Assembly: GCA_001650955.1 (NCBI GenBank) | Contig: LXYP01000045.1 | Location: 62,001 to 126,000 of the forward strand | Direction of reading: 5' to 3' | DNA: 64,000 bases | Source: Sphingomonadales bacterium EhC05 | Lineage (GTDB): Bacteria > Pseudomonadota > Alphaproteobacteria > Sphingomonadales > Sphingomonadaceae | Program-made: the position numbers and the translations under genes | Notes under the pieces: model-generated | What the model was told of the DNA's origin: nothing | The model's database searches: none | What the model saw: only the letters and a program-made list of their open reading frames with translations | In this document: positions 45,891 to 55,124 of the stretch, piece by piece | Layout: every line of letters starts with the position of its first letter | Position numbering within the stretch: position 1 is the stretch's first letter

Positions 45891-45920
45891 TCACCAAGGG
45901 GCTTAGACGAGGTAGAAAAA

Positions 45921-46577
45921 ATGATTTTTGCGTTCAAAAACAAGAAATTACCGAAATATATGCTCGGTGCTGGATTGGCCTCGATCGCGGTGGCTGGCTG
46001 TTCGGGTTCTTCTGGGGGTCCGCAATTGCCACCCGCGTCCTTTGTGTCGATGCAAGAAGGCCCAGGTGAAGAATATGTTATTGGACCGCTTGATGAATTG
46101 ACGATCTTTGTCTGGCGCAATCCGGAATTGGGCGCAAAAGTTCAGGTTCGTCCTGACGGTCGGATCACCACGCCTTTGATTACCGATATGCCGGCAGTCG
46201 GCAAGACACCAGCCATGCTTGCGCAAGATCTGAAATTGCAACTTTCTCAATATATCAATGAGCCGCTGGTATCGGTGATTGTGAACAATTTCTCCGGGAC
46301 ATTTTCTCAACAAATTCGCGTTGTCGGTGCCACGGAAAAGCCGGCATCCATCCCTTATCGGGCGAACATGACCTTGCTGGATGCGATGATCGCAGTCGGC
46401 GGGCTGTCTGAATTTGCTTCTGGCAACAAGGCGCGCCTGATCCGCTTCAACCGGGGAACAGGGCAGCAACAGGAATATGCACTTCGGATCGGGGATCTCC
46501 TGAAACGTGGTGAAACGCGAGCCAATGTCATGCTGCGCCCCGGTGATGTGATCATCATTCCAGAAAGCATGTTTTGA
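45921..46577 (+). CDS. XrtA-associated polysaccharide export protein
   Basis: The protein has 218 residues, short for the family, as in the XrtA-linked export group. The signal ends in a lipobox, VAGC, at about residue 23. The Poly_export domain follows (IGPLDELTIFVWRNPELGAK, then VRPDGRITTPLITDMPAVGK), and an SLBB unit reads VVGATEKPASIPYRANMTLL. It would form the outer-membrane export pore. It is the first gene of a ten-gene plus-strand operon. The leader upstream holds a palindrome and a strong hairpin. Confidence 0.9.
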   Translation: MIFAFKNKKLPKYMLGAGLASIAVAGCSGSSGGPQLPPASFVSMQEGPGEEYVIGPLDELTIFVWRNPELGAKVQVRPDGRITTPLITDMPAVGKTPAMLAQDLKLQLSQYINEPLVSVIVNNFSGTFSQQIRVVGATEKPASIPYRANMTLLDAMIAVGGLSEFASGNKARLIRFNRGTGQQQEYALRIGDLLKRGETRANVMLRPGDVIIIPESMF

Positions 46578-46614
46578 ATAGTATCTATCCACTTAACGAG
46601 GATCAGAAAATCTG

Positions 46615-48162
46615 ATGAACGGTCTTTACGACGAATTTCGCATTGCAGTGCACAGCGTCTGGAACCGACGCTGGATAGCCTTGGGCATCGCATGGGGTTT
46701 TTGCCTTTTGGGTTGGCTGGTCGTTGCGCTGGTTCCCAATAGCTATGAATCCAAGGCTCGTGTCTTTGTCGAGATGCAGTCAATCCTGTCTGACAAAGTG
46801 GGCGTCGATTCGCGCGAACGTAAGAAGAATATGGAGCGCGTTCAGGAAACCCTCGCTTCGACCATCAATCTTGAGAAAGTGGTGCGCGGTACCGACCTCA
46901 ACCTATCCGTTGCCAGTGATCGTGAGCTGGCCGGGAAAGTTGAAATGTTGCGTAAAAATATCGTGATCAAATCCGAAAAAGACAATCTTTTTGAAATCAC
47001 CGCAAATTCGTCATCCAGCAATCTGTCGGACGCGCAAAACGCAATTCTGGCGCGTGAAATTGTCCAAAAGATGATTGATATTTTTGTCGAGGAAAATCTT
47101 TCTGGTGATCGCGATGAAACGACACAGACGATCAAGTTCCTTGATGGTCAGCTGGCCAACCGGGAGAAGAAACTGCAAGAGGCAGAACAGAAAAGAGTTC
47201 AGTTTGAAATGGAGAATCTTGGTCTCCTGCCTGGGGTTGGATCCATCAGTCAGAGGATGGAGGCTTCCCGCCAGGAACTGCGCCAAGTCGAAGCCCAGTT
47301 GAGCCAAGCATCTGGCTCGCTTGCTGCCCTGAATGGTCAACTCGCCGGTACGCCGTCCACCATTGCGACACCAGTTTTTGGAGGTGCCGGCGGCGGTGGA
47401 GCCCGGGCGAAACTCGCTCAAGCTCAGTCAAACCTCGCATCCGCCCGAGCTCGAGGATGGACAGATGGTCATCCTGACATAACTGCGATGAAGAATGAAA
47501 TTGCGGCGCTGCGTGTACAGGCCGCGAAAGAGCCAGCCGGGGGCGGTGCATCAAGCTATCGCACACCAAATCCTGCATATAGTTCACTTCAAAGCATGAG
47601 GGCTGAACGGCAGGCATCAGTGGCTGCATTGCAGGCACGGAAAGCCGCGCTGCAGGCCGATATGACCCAGCTAGCATCGCAACAGACTTTGGAACCGGGC
47701 GTGGCCGCCGAAATGTCACGGATTAATCGCGATCATGAAGTGCTGAAAGATCAGTATAACAAGTTGCTGGCGGACCGTGAGCAGATTGAATTGCGCGGCC
47801 AAGTGGAAACGCAAACCGACTCTGTCAAATTCAAAGTCATTGATCCGCCATCCAGTCCGCGTTCGCCTGCGGCACCGAACCGCCCATTGCTTTTAGCGAT
47901 GGTGCTGTTTGCCGGTATTGGCGGTGGCATAGGTTCAGCGTTTGCACTTGGTCAGTTACAGACCAGTTATCCAACAGCTGCCAAGCTCGAAAAAGCTAGC
48001 GGGCTACCTGTTGTTGGTTCGGTCTCTCAAGTCTTGACCAAGGCTCAGCGTGAAATTCGAAAAAAGAAGATGCGCTTCTTTTACGGCGCAGTTGGATCAC
48101 TTGTTGGCATATTCAGTCTGTTGATGGTGGTCGAATTTGTCCAGCGCGGAATGGTGGCCTGA
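46615..48162 (+). CDS. XrtA-associated chain-length determinant protein
   Basis: The protein has 515 residues. A membrane segment lies near residues 23-43 and another near 425-445, with a hydrophobic run at 485-505 that may be a third. Between them is a long periplasmic coiled coil, with FLDGQLANREKKLQEAEQKR and related heptads and a Gly/Ala-rich spacer near 250. It fits the XrtA-linked GumC-like family. It would work with the tyrosine autokinase encoded next, which is a separate protein here. ATG 46615 follows GAGGATC. Confidence 0.9.
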   Translation: MNGLYDEFRIAVHSVWNRRWIALGIAWGFCLLGWLVVALVPNSYESKARVFVEMQSILSDKVGVDSRERKKNMERVQETLASTINLEKVVRGTDLNLSVASDRELAGKVEMLRKNIVIKSEKDNLFEITANSSSSNLSDAQNAILAREIVQKMIDIFVEENLSGDRDETTQTIKFLDGQLANREKKLQEAEQKRVQFEMENLGLLPGVGSISQRMEASRQELRQVEAQLSQASGSLAALNGQLAGTPSTIATPVFGGAGGGGARAKLAQAQSNLASARARGWTDGHPDITAMKNEIAALRVQAAKEPAGGGASSYRTPNPAYSSLQSMRAERQASVAALQARKAALQADMTQLASQQTLEPGVAAEMSRINRDHEVLKDQYNKLLADREQIELRGQVETQTDSVKFKVIDPPSSPRSPAAPNRPLLLAMVLFAGIGGGIGSAFALGQLQTSYPTAAKLEKASGLPVVGSVSQVLTKAQREIRKKKMRFFYGAVGSLVGIFSLLMVVEFVQRGMVA

Positions 48163-48172
48163 GGGAAAAATT

Positions 48173-49090
48173 ATGAACAAGTATAACCCTCTCAATGAAT
48201 CACGATCACTGCTCGAGCGGGCCGCGGAGATATATGATTATGTTCCGGTTGTTCGAGATCAGGCGGGAGAATCAGACGAGTCAAGACTCCTGCCTCCAGA
48301 AAACAGCCATCAATCTCAGCCGACTGCCGGATCAGTGCCCGTTGCGGCTTATGCTGGGCCGCGAGTCATCGTTGATCGCGACAAGCTGAGAGAAGCTGGA
48401 TTTATTGTACCAGATGGTCCGGTAACTGGTATATCGGAAGAGTTTCGGATCATCAAACGGCAGCTGCTGCTCACAGCCAAAGGCAGTCAGCGGCAGGCTC
48501 CGGTGCCGCATGGCGAGCGTATCTTGATTTGTTCCGCTCATCCGAATGAAGGCAAGACTTTTAGTGCGCTGAATCTGGCCTTGTCGATTGCCGCGGAAAA
48601 AGACAATGAAGTCCTTCTGGTCGACGCCGATTTCGCTAAACCCAGCATTTTGTCTAGCCTCGGTTTGGAAGGCAATAAAGGTCTCATGGATGCGCTTGCT
48701 GATCCTGAACTTCCAGTGGAAAACTGCATTATCCATACTGACATTCCAGGTCTCGCAATTCTACCTGCCGGCGATCAAACGAACGCCGATACCGAATATC
48801 TTGCCTCGTCTCGGACAGAGCAAGTGCTCAATCGGTTGACCCAGAATAACCCCAACCGGATCGTTATTTTTGATTCACCGCCGGCTTTGTCAGCGTCACC
48901 GGCGTCGGTCTTGGCAACCCATGTAGGGCAGGTGCTGATGATCGTAAAAGCCGACGAAACAACCGAAACAGCTTTGCGCGATGCATTGAGCTTGATGGCC
49001 GGCTGTGAACATATTCAACTGCTTCTGAATGGCACGAAATTCTCGCCAACGGGACGCCGGTTTGGATCATATTATGGATATGGAGAGTAA
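48173..49090 (+). CDS. XrtA-associated tyrosine autokinase
   Basis: From ATG 48173, after GAGGGAAAAATT, the protein has 305 residues; a start at 48137 lies inside the preceding gene. The BY-kinase core is present: the Walker A region SAHPNEGKTFSALNLA near residue 123, Walker A' VLLVDADFAKPS, and Walker B RIVIFDSPPALS. The C-terminus YYGYGE is a short tyrosine cluster, the likely autophosphorylation site. Such kinases control polymerisation and export through the chain-length protein. The N-terminal 80 residues are a polar linker. Confidence 0.9.
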   Translation: MNKYNPLNESRSLLERAAEIYDYVPVVRDQAGESDESRLLPPENSHQSQPTAGSVPVAAYAGPRVIVDRDKLREAGFIVPDGPVTGISEEFRIIKRQLLLTAKGSQRQAPVPHGERILICSAHPNEGKTFSALNLALSIAAEKDNEVLLVDADFAKPSILSSLGLEGNKGLMDALADPELPVENCIIHTDIPGLAILPAGDQTNADTEYLASSRTEQVLNRLTQNNPNRIVIFDSPPALSASPASVLATHVGQVLMIVKADETTETALRDALSLMAGCEHIQLLLNGTKFSPTGRRFGSYYGYGE

Positions 49091-49093
49091 CCC

Positions 49094-50716
49094 ATGACCC
49101 TGCGTAGACTAGTTACAGGCCTTAAAATTGGAACGGTATTCGTGCCGATCGTAGCTGTTATTGCTCAGCCCGCACACGCACGCGATCGCAACGTCGAGAT
49201 TGCACCTTATATCGAGGTGCAGCAAGTCTTGGTGGCGGATTTGAACAATGGCACTGATGTGCTGACTTATACGTCTGTGGCCGCCGGGATCGATGCGTCT
49301 ATCCAAACGCGGCAAGCTGAGGCGCAAGTGAATTTGCGATATGAACGTCGCTTCTTCTATTCTGATGGGCTCGGCGATGATGACATCGTATCTGGTTTGG
49401 CGCGCGTTGGTGTTCAACTGGTTCCAAATGTCCTCTCTCTGGAGGCGGGTGGCATAGCGACACGCAGCCGGGTTGATCTGCGCGGCGCGGCGCCAACAAA
49501 TACGGTTGGCCAGACCGATAATGTCACGCAGGTCTATTCGGTTTATGCAGGACCAAATCTATCGACCAATATCGGTGCCCTGGATGTCAATGCAAACTAT
49601 CGTGTCGGTTACACGAAGGTGGAAAGCGAAGAAACTGGGCCGCTGCCACCCGGGCAGCTTCCGATTGATATTTTTGATGACAGTATCAGTCATTCGGCAA
49701 ACGCAAGTGTCGGGATGCAGCCAGGTGAATTGCCCTTCGGCTGGTCGGTAAGCGGGGGATGGGAACGCGAGGATGCCGATCAACTGGACCAGCGCTTTGA
49801 GAATAAATATGCCCGGGCCGATGTAACTGTACCAGTATCCTCGACACTCGCCTTGGTCGGCGGTGTCGGCTATGAAGATATCGAAATTTCGGAACGCGAT
49901 GCTGTTCGCGATGCGAATGGAGACCCGGTGTTCGATACGGACGGCCGTCTGGTCACAGACCCAACCTCACCGCGTCTACTATCCTATGATCAAGACGGGA
50001 TTTTTTGGGATGCTGGCGTTTTATGGCGCCCGAGCCGAAGGACAACACTCGAAGCTCGTGTCGGCCAGCGCTACGGAAGCGAAACCTATTATGGCAGCTT
50101 TGGATATCAACCAAATGAACAAACATCTCTGAACCTGTCGGTTTATGATACTGTCTCCGGATTTGGTAGTTTGCTGAATGACAATTTGGCATCGCTGGGA
50201 ACCAGTTTCTCAAGCAACCGCAACCCGCTTAGCGGTGAACTAAACGGTTGCGCGTTTGGTCAAGGAAGCAGCCTGTGCTTCAATGATGTGCTGCAGTCTG
50301 CTGCATCTTCATCATTTCGGGCTCGCGGGGTAAATGCGCAGCTGGCCTATAACCATCAGGGTTGGGAAACCGGTCTTGGTATAGGCTATTCGCGGCGCAA
50401 TTTCTTTGCTTCGCAATTGGGTGCTCTCCCTGCAGTCGATGGCCTGACGGATGAAAATTATTATGCCAATCTTTTTGTCGGCAAGCAGATTGATGCAAGG
50501 TCGAGTTTCGACACGAACTTCTACGCAAATCTGCTCGACAGTGGATTTGCAGGCGCGCCAAATGTTCTCGGTATTGGTGCCAATGCAGCATATTATCGCC
50601 AAATAATTCCAGGTCTGCAGGGAACTGCCGCCGTTGGTCTGGACAGTTTCAAGCAAGACGGGTTTGACAGCGAATTAACCGCATCGGCACTATTGGGTCT
50701 GCGCTATGATTTCTAA
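49094..50716 (+). CDS. PEP-CTERM system-associated outer-membrane beta-barrel (TIGR03016-like)
   Basis: The protein has 540 residues with a signal peptide ending in AQPAHA (about residue 29). The rest is built of alternating polar/hydrophobic strands with many aromatic turns, for example VNLRYERRFFYSD, WDAGVLWRPSRRTTLEARVG and a final ALLGLRYDF, whose last residue is phenylalanine as in outer-membrane beta-barrels. It resembles the uncharacterised barrel family found with XrtA loci. It may form an outer-membrane secretion route or anchor for the polysaccharide. GGAGAGTAACCC precedes its ATG; only three bases separate it from the kinase gene. Confidence 0.87.
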   Translation: MTLRRLVTGLKIGTVFVPIVAVIAQPAHARDRNVEIAPYIEVQQVLVADLNNGTDVLTYTSVAAGIDASIQTRQAEAQVNLRYERRFFYSDGLGDDDIVSGLARVGVQLVPNVLSLEAGGIATRSRVDLRGAAPTNTVGQTDNVTQVYSVYAGPNLSTNIGALDVNANYRVGYTKVESEETGPLPPGQLPIDIFDDSISHSANASVGMQPGELPFGWSVSGGWEREDADQLDQRFENKYARADVTVPVSSTLALVGGVGYEDIEISERDAVRDANGDPVFDTDGRLVTDPTSPRLLSYDQDGIFWDAGVLWRPSRRTTLEARVGQRYGSETYYGSFGYQPNEQTSLNLSVYDTVSGFGSLLNDNLASLGTSFSSNRNPLSGELNGCAFGQGSSLCFNDVLQSAASSSFRARGVNAQLAYNHQGWETGLGIGYSRRNFFASQLGALPAVDGLTDENYYANLFVGKQIDARSSFDTNFYANLLDSGFAGAPNVLGIGANAAYYRQIIPGLQGTAAVGLDSFKQDGFDSELTASALLGLRYDF

Positions 50717-50751
50717 AAAAATCAACTTCATGGTTGATCGGAGATATGACA

Positions 50752-51954
50752 ATGTATGAAAGTCATTATGGATTAAAAAGTAGGCCTTTCCGGTTGACCC
50801 CGGATCCGCATTACTATTTTGAGAGTCTAACTCATCGCAAGGCGTTGTCCTATCTCGGCTATGGACTGGCCCAAGGTGAAGGCTTCATCGTCATTACCGG
50901 TGATGTTGGTGCAGGCAAAACGACTTTGGTTGGCCATTTGATGGCAACAATAGACAAAGCCCGCCTCACGGCAGCAAATATTGTAACCACCAAATTGGAT
51001 AGTCAAGACATCGTTCGCGTCGCAGCAAACCATTTTGATATCGAAACAGATGGGATGGACAAGGCTCAATTGTTGAGCGCATTTGAAGAGTTCCTCCACA
51101 GCGAAGCACGTGCCGGACGGCGTAGCTTGCTCATTGTTGACGAATCTCAGAACTTGCCCACCGGAGCTCTTGAAGAATTACGAATGCTCTCTAATTTTCA
51201 GCTGGGAGGCCAGGCACTTTTACAGGTATTCCTTCTTGGGCAACCAGAATTTCGAGACTTGCTGAAAAACTCTAACCAGTTGGAACAACTTCGCCAGAGA
51301 GTGATAGCACAGCATCACCTGGAACCAATGGCGGCAGACGAAATTGAGCCATATATCACACATCGCTTGTCAAAGAGCGGTTGGTCGGGTCGTCCAAAAA
51401 TTACGTCTGATGTCTTTCGTTTGCTATATTCTGAAACGGGTGGCGTTCCTCGCAAGATCAACAGTTTGATGAGTCGCGTGCTGCTAATGGGAGCGATCGA
51501 ACATGCAGAGCTGATTGATCAGTCTTTGGTTGGCCGAGTGCTTGCCGATCTGAATGGCGATGAAGTCGATATATCCGTCGCCGCGGAAGCGCCGGTACAG
51601 AGCGACAGTCCTTTGTGGCAAAAACCCAAGAAATCTGTTTCAAAGCATGAGCCATCGAACGATGATCCCATATCGGCGGAACCCAAGCATGTTGTTCCTG
51701 AGCCTGAGCCAATCGGGAAAGCAATGGTGGAAGAAATCGATCGATCAAATGTCGCATTGAATTTGGACCCTGAGCCGATGGGACAGGCAATTCTCGAACG
51801 CGTCGATAATATCTCGAAACGTTTGGCTCTGCTGGAAACACGGATGAACGGTCAGGAAGAAAATCTTCATCGTGTCTTGACCATGCTGATAGATTGGGTC
51901 GAGAGCGATGCCCAGAGCAAGGAAAGCTATGTTAATGCAGGACGCGCGGCCTGA
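50752..51954 (+). CDS. XrtA-associated AAA ATPase (TIGR03015-like, ExeA type)
   Basis: From ATG 50752 the protein has 400 residues. It starts MYESHYGLKSRPFRLTPDP, as in ExeA/GspA-like ATPases, with Walker A ITGDVGAGKTTL near residue 48 and Walker B SLLIVDESQNL. GGVPRKINSLMSRVL is the sensor/arginine-finger region. Residues 280-355 are a disordered acidic linker that contains two copies of an EPEPIGKAM/DPEPMGQAI motif, followed by a short coiled coil. A start at 50734 is weaker; GGAG lies at a proper distance before 50752. Its role in exopolysaccharide export is not defined. Confidence 0.9.
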   Translation: MYESHYGLKSRPFRLTPDPHYYFESLTHRKALSYLGYGLAQGEGFIVITGDVGAGKTTLVGHLMATIDKARLTAANIVTTKLDSQDIVRVAANHFDIETDGMDKAQLLSAFEEFLHSEARAGRRSLLIVDESQNLPTGALEELRMLSNFQLGGQALLQVFLLGQPEFRDLLKNSNQLEQLRQRVIAQHHLEPMAADEIEPYITHRLSKSGWSGRPKITSDVFRLLYSETGGVPRKINSLMSRVLLMGAIEHAELIDQSLVGRVLADLNGDEVDISVAAEAPVQSDSPLWQKPKKSVSKHEPSNDDPISAEPKHVVPEPEPIGKAMVEEIDRSNVALNLDPEPMGQAILERVDNISKRLALLETRMNGQEENLHRVLTMLIDWVESDAQSKESYVNAGRAA

Positions 51955-52831
51955 ATCTTTTGAACGGGCTGGAAAGGCGGATGCTTTGTTCAACGCCATG
52001 TCGGTTGATATTGAAGACTGGTTTCAGGTGGGCGCCTTTGAAACCGTCATCGATCGTGCCGATTGGGATCGGTTAGAGCAGCGCGTAGAACGCAATAGCG
52101 ATGCAGTGCTGCACCTGTTTGAAGAAGCTCAAATCAAGGGCACCTTCTTCATCCTGGGCTGGGTTGCAGAACGCCATCCAAAGCTGATGCAGAGGATTGT
52201 TGCCGCTGGCCACGAAGTCGCCAGTCACGGTTATGACCACAAGCGAGTTTTCAATATGACGCCTGATGAGTTTGGCTCGGATTTGGAGCGCAGTCGGAAA
52301 ATACTTGAAGACAGTAGCGGACAAAAAGTCATCGGCTACCGAGCCCCGAGTTTCTCGATCGATCAGCGTACGCCTTGGGCACATGAAATTCTCGCGGAGC
52401 ACGGATATCATTATTCCTCAAGCGTGGCCCCGATAAACCATGATCACTATGGATGGGCTGGATCACCGCGCTTCGCCTGGAAGCCGATCCAAGGCTCTGA
52501 CTTGATTGAACTTCCGGTGACCACTGTAAAAATCGGCAATCGCCTATTGGCTTCCGGCGGTGGCGGTTTTTTCCGCCTGCTACCTTATTCCGTTTATGAT
52601 TGGGCGATACACAAGATTCACCAACAGGACGGACGCAGCGCGATATTCTATTTCCATCCTTGGGAGATCGATCCGGGCCAACCGAGAGTAGCAAATGCTC
52701 CGTTCAAATCGAAAATCCGTCATTATACAAACTTGAAGGCCATGCGCGCGAAGCTAGCACGTGCAGCGCGTGATTTTAAATGGGGGCGCATGGATGAGTT
52801 GGTTGCGCTGGAAGCGGAGATATTGCGATGA
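51929..52831 (+). CDS. XrtA-associated polysaccharide deacetylase
   Basis: The protein has about 300 residues and a NodB-like deacetylase domain. NAMSVDIEDWFQVGAFE holds the catalytic aspartate, HEVASHGYDHKRVF the two metal-binding histidines, GYRAPSFSID the arginine block and YFHPWEID the C-terminal His motif. It fits the XrtA-linked group with a DUF3473 tail. It would remove N-acetyl or O-acetyl groups from the polysaccharide; I see no signal peptide, so export is unclear. The start may be ATG 51929 or 51935, both inside the end of the ATPase gene; GGAAAG at 51921 fits the second better. A four-base overlap joins it to the FemAB gene. Confidence 0.9.
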   Translation: MLMQDARPESFERAGKADALFNAMSVDIEDWFQVGAFETVIDRADWDRLEQRVERNSDAVLHLFEEAQIKGTFFILGWVAERHPKLMQRIVAAGHEVASHGYDHKRVFNMTPDEFGSDLERSRKILEDSSGQKVIGYRAPSFSIDQRTPWAHEILAEHGYHYSSSVAPINHDHYGWAGSPRFAWKPIQGSDLIELPVTTVKIGNRLLASGGGGFFRLLPYSVYDWAIHKIHQQDGRSAIFYFHPWEIDPGQPRVANAPFKSKIRHYTNLKAMRAKLARAARDFKWGRMDELVALEAEILR

Positions 52832-53901
52832 ACATGCCTTTTTCTCCACAAGCATTGTCGATCCGCATATTGGATCACAGAGACGAAAATGAATTGGCGC
52901 GCATCGACGGCTTTGTGAAATCTAGTCCGCAATCTACGCCATTCCACCGTTCTGCCTGGGTTCTCGCAGTTGCAAATGCATGTGACCATGAATGGCGCTA
53001 TTTAACGGCCGAAGATTCTGCAGGTAATTTGCAGGGCATTTTACCACTGCATTTAATCCATTCCAATCTATTTGGCCGCGCGCTCGTTTCGTCAGGATTC
53101 GCCGTCGGTGGCGGTATCCTGGCCAACAGCAATCAGGCAGAAAAGCTTCTCGCAGATGCGTCCTGGGAACTGGCGGAACGGCATAGTTTCCCTTCGATAG
53201 AACTGCGTGGCGGATCTGCCCCCGATACGCACTGGCAAATCAAGAAAGGCATATATGCTGGATTTGTAACGAGATTGGCTGAGAATGATGAGCAGCAATT
53301 GCTCTTGATCCCTCGCAAACAACGAGCTGAAGTGCGCAAAGGCCTGAAGAATGATCTTACGGTGCGCATTGGGACAGAAGCGCAGGACCGGTTAGACCAT
53401 TATGCCGTCTATGCAGAAAGTGTACGTAATCTCGGAACGCCAGTTTTCCCGAAAAAACTGTTCGACGAGGTTCTTGATGCATTCGAAGGCGAAGCCGATA
53501 TCTTGACTATATTGGATCAGAGCAAACCTGTTGCCAGCGTTTTGAGTCTATATCATGGTGAAACCGTCTTGCCTTATTGGGGCGGCGGTACATGGGATGC
53601 ACGCCGGCTTCGTGCCAATGATGTGATGTATTATGCGTTGATGAATCATGCACGAGAACGCGGATGCACATGTTTTGATTTCGGCCGTTCCAAAATTGGT
53701 ACCGGTGCCTATTCTTTCAAAAAGAATTGGGGTTTTGACCCCGAACCCTTGACCTATGCCGTTCGCACCGCCGACGGTGAAGCTGCGCGCGATATCAATC
53801 CAATGAGCGCAAAATATCGTCTGCAAGTGGCACTTTGGCAGCGACTGCCGCTTGCTGTTGCAAATCGGCTAGGACCGATGATTGCAAAAGGTCTTGGTTG
53901 A
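52828..53901 (+). CDS. FemAB family XrtA/PEP-CTERM-associated protein (TIGR03019-like)
   Basis: The protein has 357 residues with two GNAT-like halves. It shows FHRSAWVLAVANACDHEWRY, LIPRKQRAEVRKGLKN and, in the second half, VLPYWGGGTWDARRLRANDV followed by FDFGRSKIGTGAYSFKKNWG, the ending usual for this group. FemAB proteins transfer aminoacyl groups from tRNA; the XrtA-linked members are thought to modify the polysaccharide or its anchor, but no reaction is established to my knowledge. The coding region overlaps both neighbours by one to four bases. Confidence 0.9.
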   Translation: MNMPFSPQALSIRILDHRDENELARIDGFVKSSPQSTPFHRSAWVLAVANACDHEWRYLTAEDSAGNLQGILPLHLIHSNLFGRALVSSGFAVGGGILANSNQAEKLLADASWELAERHSFPSIELRGGSAPDTHWQIKKGIYAGFVTRLAENDEQQLLLIPRKQRAEVRKGLKNDLTVRIGTEAQDRLDHYAVYAESVRNLGTPVFPKKLFDEVLDAFEGEADILTILDQSKPVASVLSLYHGETVLPYWGGGTWDARRLRANDVMYYALMNHARERGCTCFDFGRSKIGTGAYSFKKNWGFDPEPLTYAVRTADGEAARDINPMSAKYRLQVALWQRLPLAVANRLGPMIAKGLG

Positions 53902-55124
53902 TGGAGGAAATATTATTCCTGACCCATCGCGTACCTTGGCCGCCCAATCGTGGGGACAAAATTCGTTCGCACCATATATTGCGTAAGCTGATGAAATATA
54001 CCGATGTTCATTTGGCGTGCTTTGCAGATGACTTCAGCGAACGCGATTTGGATAGCGATATTAAAACAGATCTCGCTTCTTTCAAGCCTGTGTTGCGATC
54101 CAAGCCGAAATGGGTTGCCGGGATAGAGGCGTTGGTTTCTCAGAAGCCAGTATCACTGACATCTTTTGACGATGCGGAAATCCGGACATTTGTCGCGCAC
54201 ACCCTAGCGCATCGGCCGATCGCCTGTATTTTCGTCTTCTCGGGGCAGATGGCGCAATATATTCCCGATGATTATAACGGCCGCGTTGTTATGGATTTTG
54301 TCGATGTTGATAGCGCGAAATTTGAAAGCTATGCAGCAGATGGCAGCGGTCCGATGGCTTGGATAAATCATCGCGAAGGTCGCTTGCTCAAGACATTTGA
54401 ATCAAATGTTGCTGCGCGATCCGACTGTTGTTTGTTCGTCAGCGAAGCAGAGGCCAGCCTATTCCGGACGCGCGCCGCATCATCCGCCGAAAAGATCGTA
54501 GCTGTCGGAAATGGGATTGATCTTGATTTTTACGACTCAAAGGCCGTAAAAATTGAGAGCCCTGAACGGGATGGTTCGCTATTGGTGTTTACCGGGCAGA
54601 TGGATTACCAGCCCAATGTTCAAGCGGTTACCAGCTTCAGCAAGCAGGTAATGCCAGAAATTCTAAAGATCCATCCCGGTGCCAAATTTGCCATTGTTGG
54701 CAGAGCTCCGTCATCGGACGTGAAAGCGCTTGATGGCGCGAATGGTACTGCGGTGATTGGCAGTGTGGATGATATTCGGAGCTGGATTATTGCAGCGGAT
54801 ATCGTCGTAGCGCCACTGCGCATTGCCCGCGGAATTCAGAATAAAGTTTTGGAAGCGATGGCAATGGGCAAGCCGGTCGTAGCTTCGGCAGCAGCAGCAG
54901 AGGGCATTGAGGCACAGGATGGACAGGATTTCCTGGTCGCGAACAGAATTGAAGATGAAGCGCAGATCATCTGCGATCTGCTTGCGGATAATGGCAGGAT
55001 GACTGAATTGGGCAAAAATGCTCGATCGCTTATTCGCTCTTCCTATACTTGGGACCGTCAGTTAGCCGAGTTACCGTTCATTTGTGGACTAGAACCGCAA
55101 GACATGGCGGAGGCGGCAGAATGA
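53901..55124 (+). CDS. XrtA-associated glycosyltransferase, GT-B (TIGR03087-like)
   Basis: From ATG 53901, which shares one base with the FemAB stop, the protein has 407 residues. The N-terminus EEILFLTHRVPWPPNRGDKI is the signature of the XrtA-linked family. The C-terminal half has FTGQMDYQPNVQAVTSFSKQ, then FAIVGRAPSSDV and the donor-binding VAPLRIARGIQNKVLEAMAM. It would add a sugar to the polysaccharide in the cytoplasm. ATGA overlap with the exosortase gene shows translational coupling. Confidence 0.92.
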   Translation: MEEILFLTHRVPWPPNRGDKIRSHHILRKLMKYTDVHLACFADDFSERDLDSDIKTDLASFKPVLRSKPKWVAGIEALVSQKPVSLTSFDDAEIRTFVAHTLAHRPIACIFVFSGQMAQYIPDDYNGRVVMDFVDVDSAKFESYAADGSGPMAWINHREGRLLKTFESNVAARSDCCLFVSEAEASLFRTRAASSAEKIVAVGNGIDLDFYDSKAVKIESPERDGSLLVFTGQMDYQPNVQAVTSFSKQVMPEILKIHPGAKFAIVGRAPSSDVKALDGANGTAVIGSVDDIRSWIIAADIVVAPLRIARGIQNKVLEAMAMGKPVVASAAAAEGIEAQDGQDFLVANRIEDEAQIICDLLADNGRMTELGKNARSLIRSSYTWDRQLAELPFICGLEPQDMAEAAE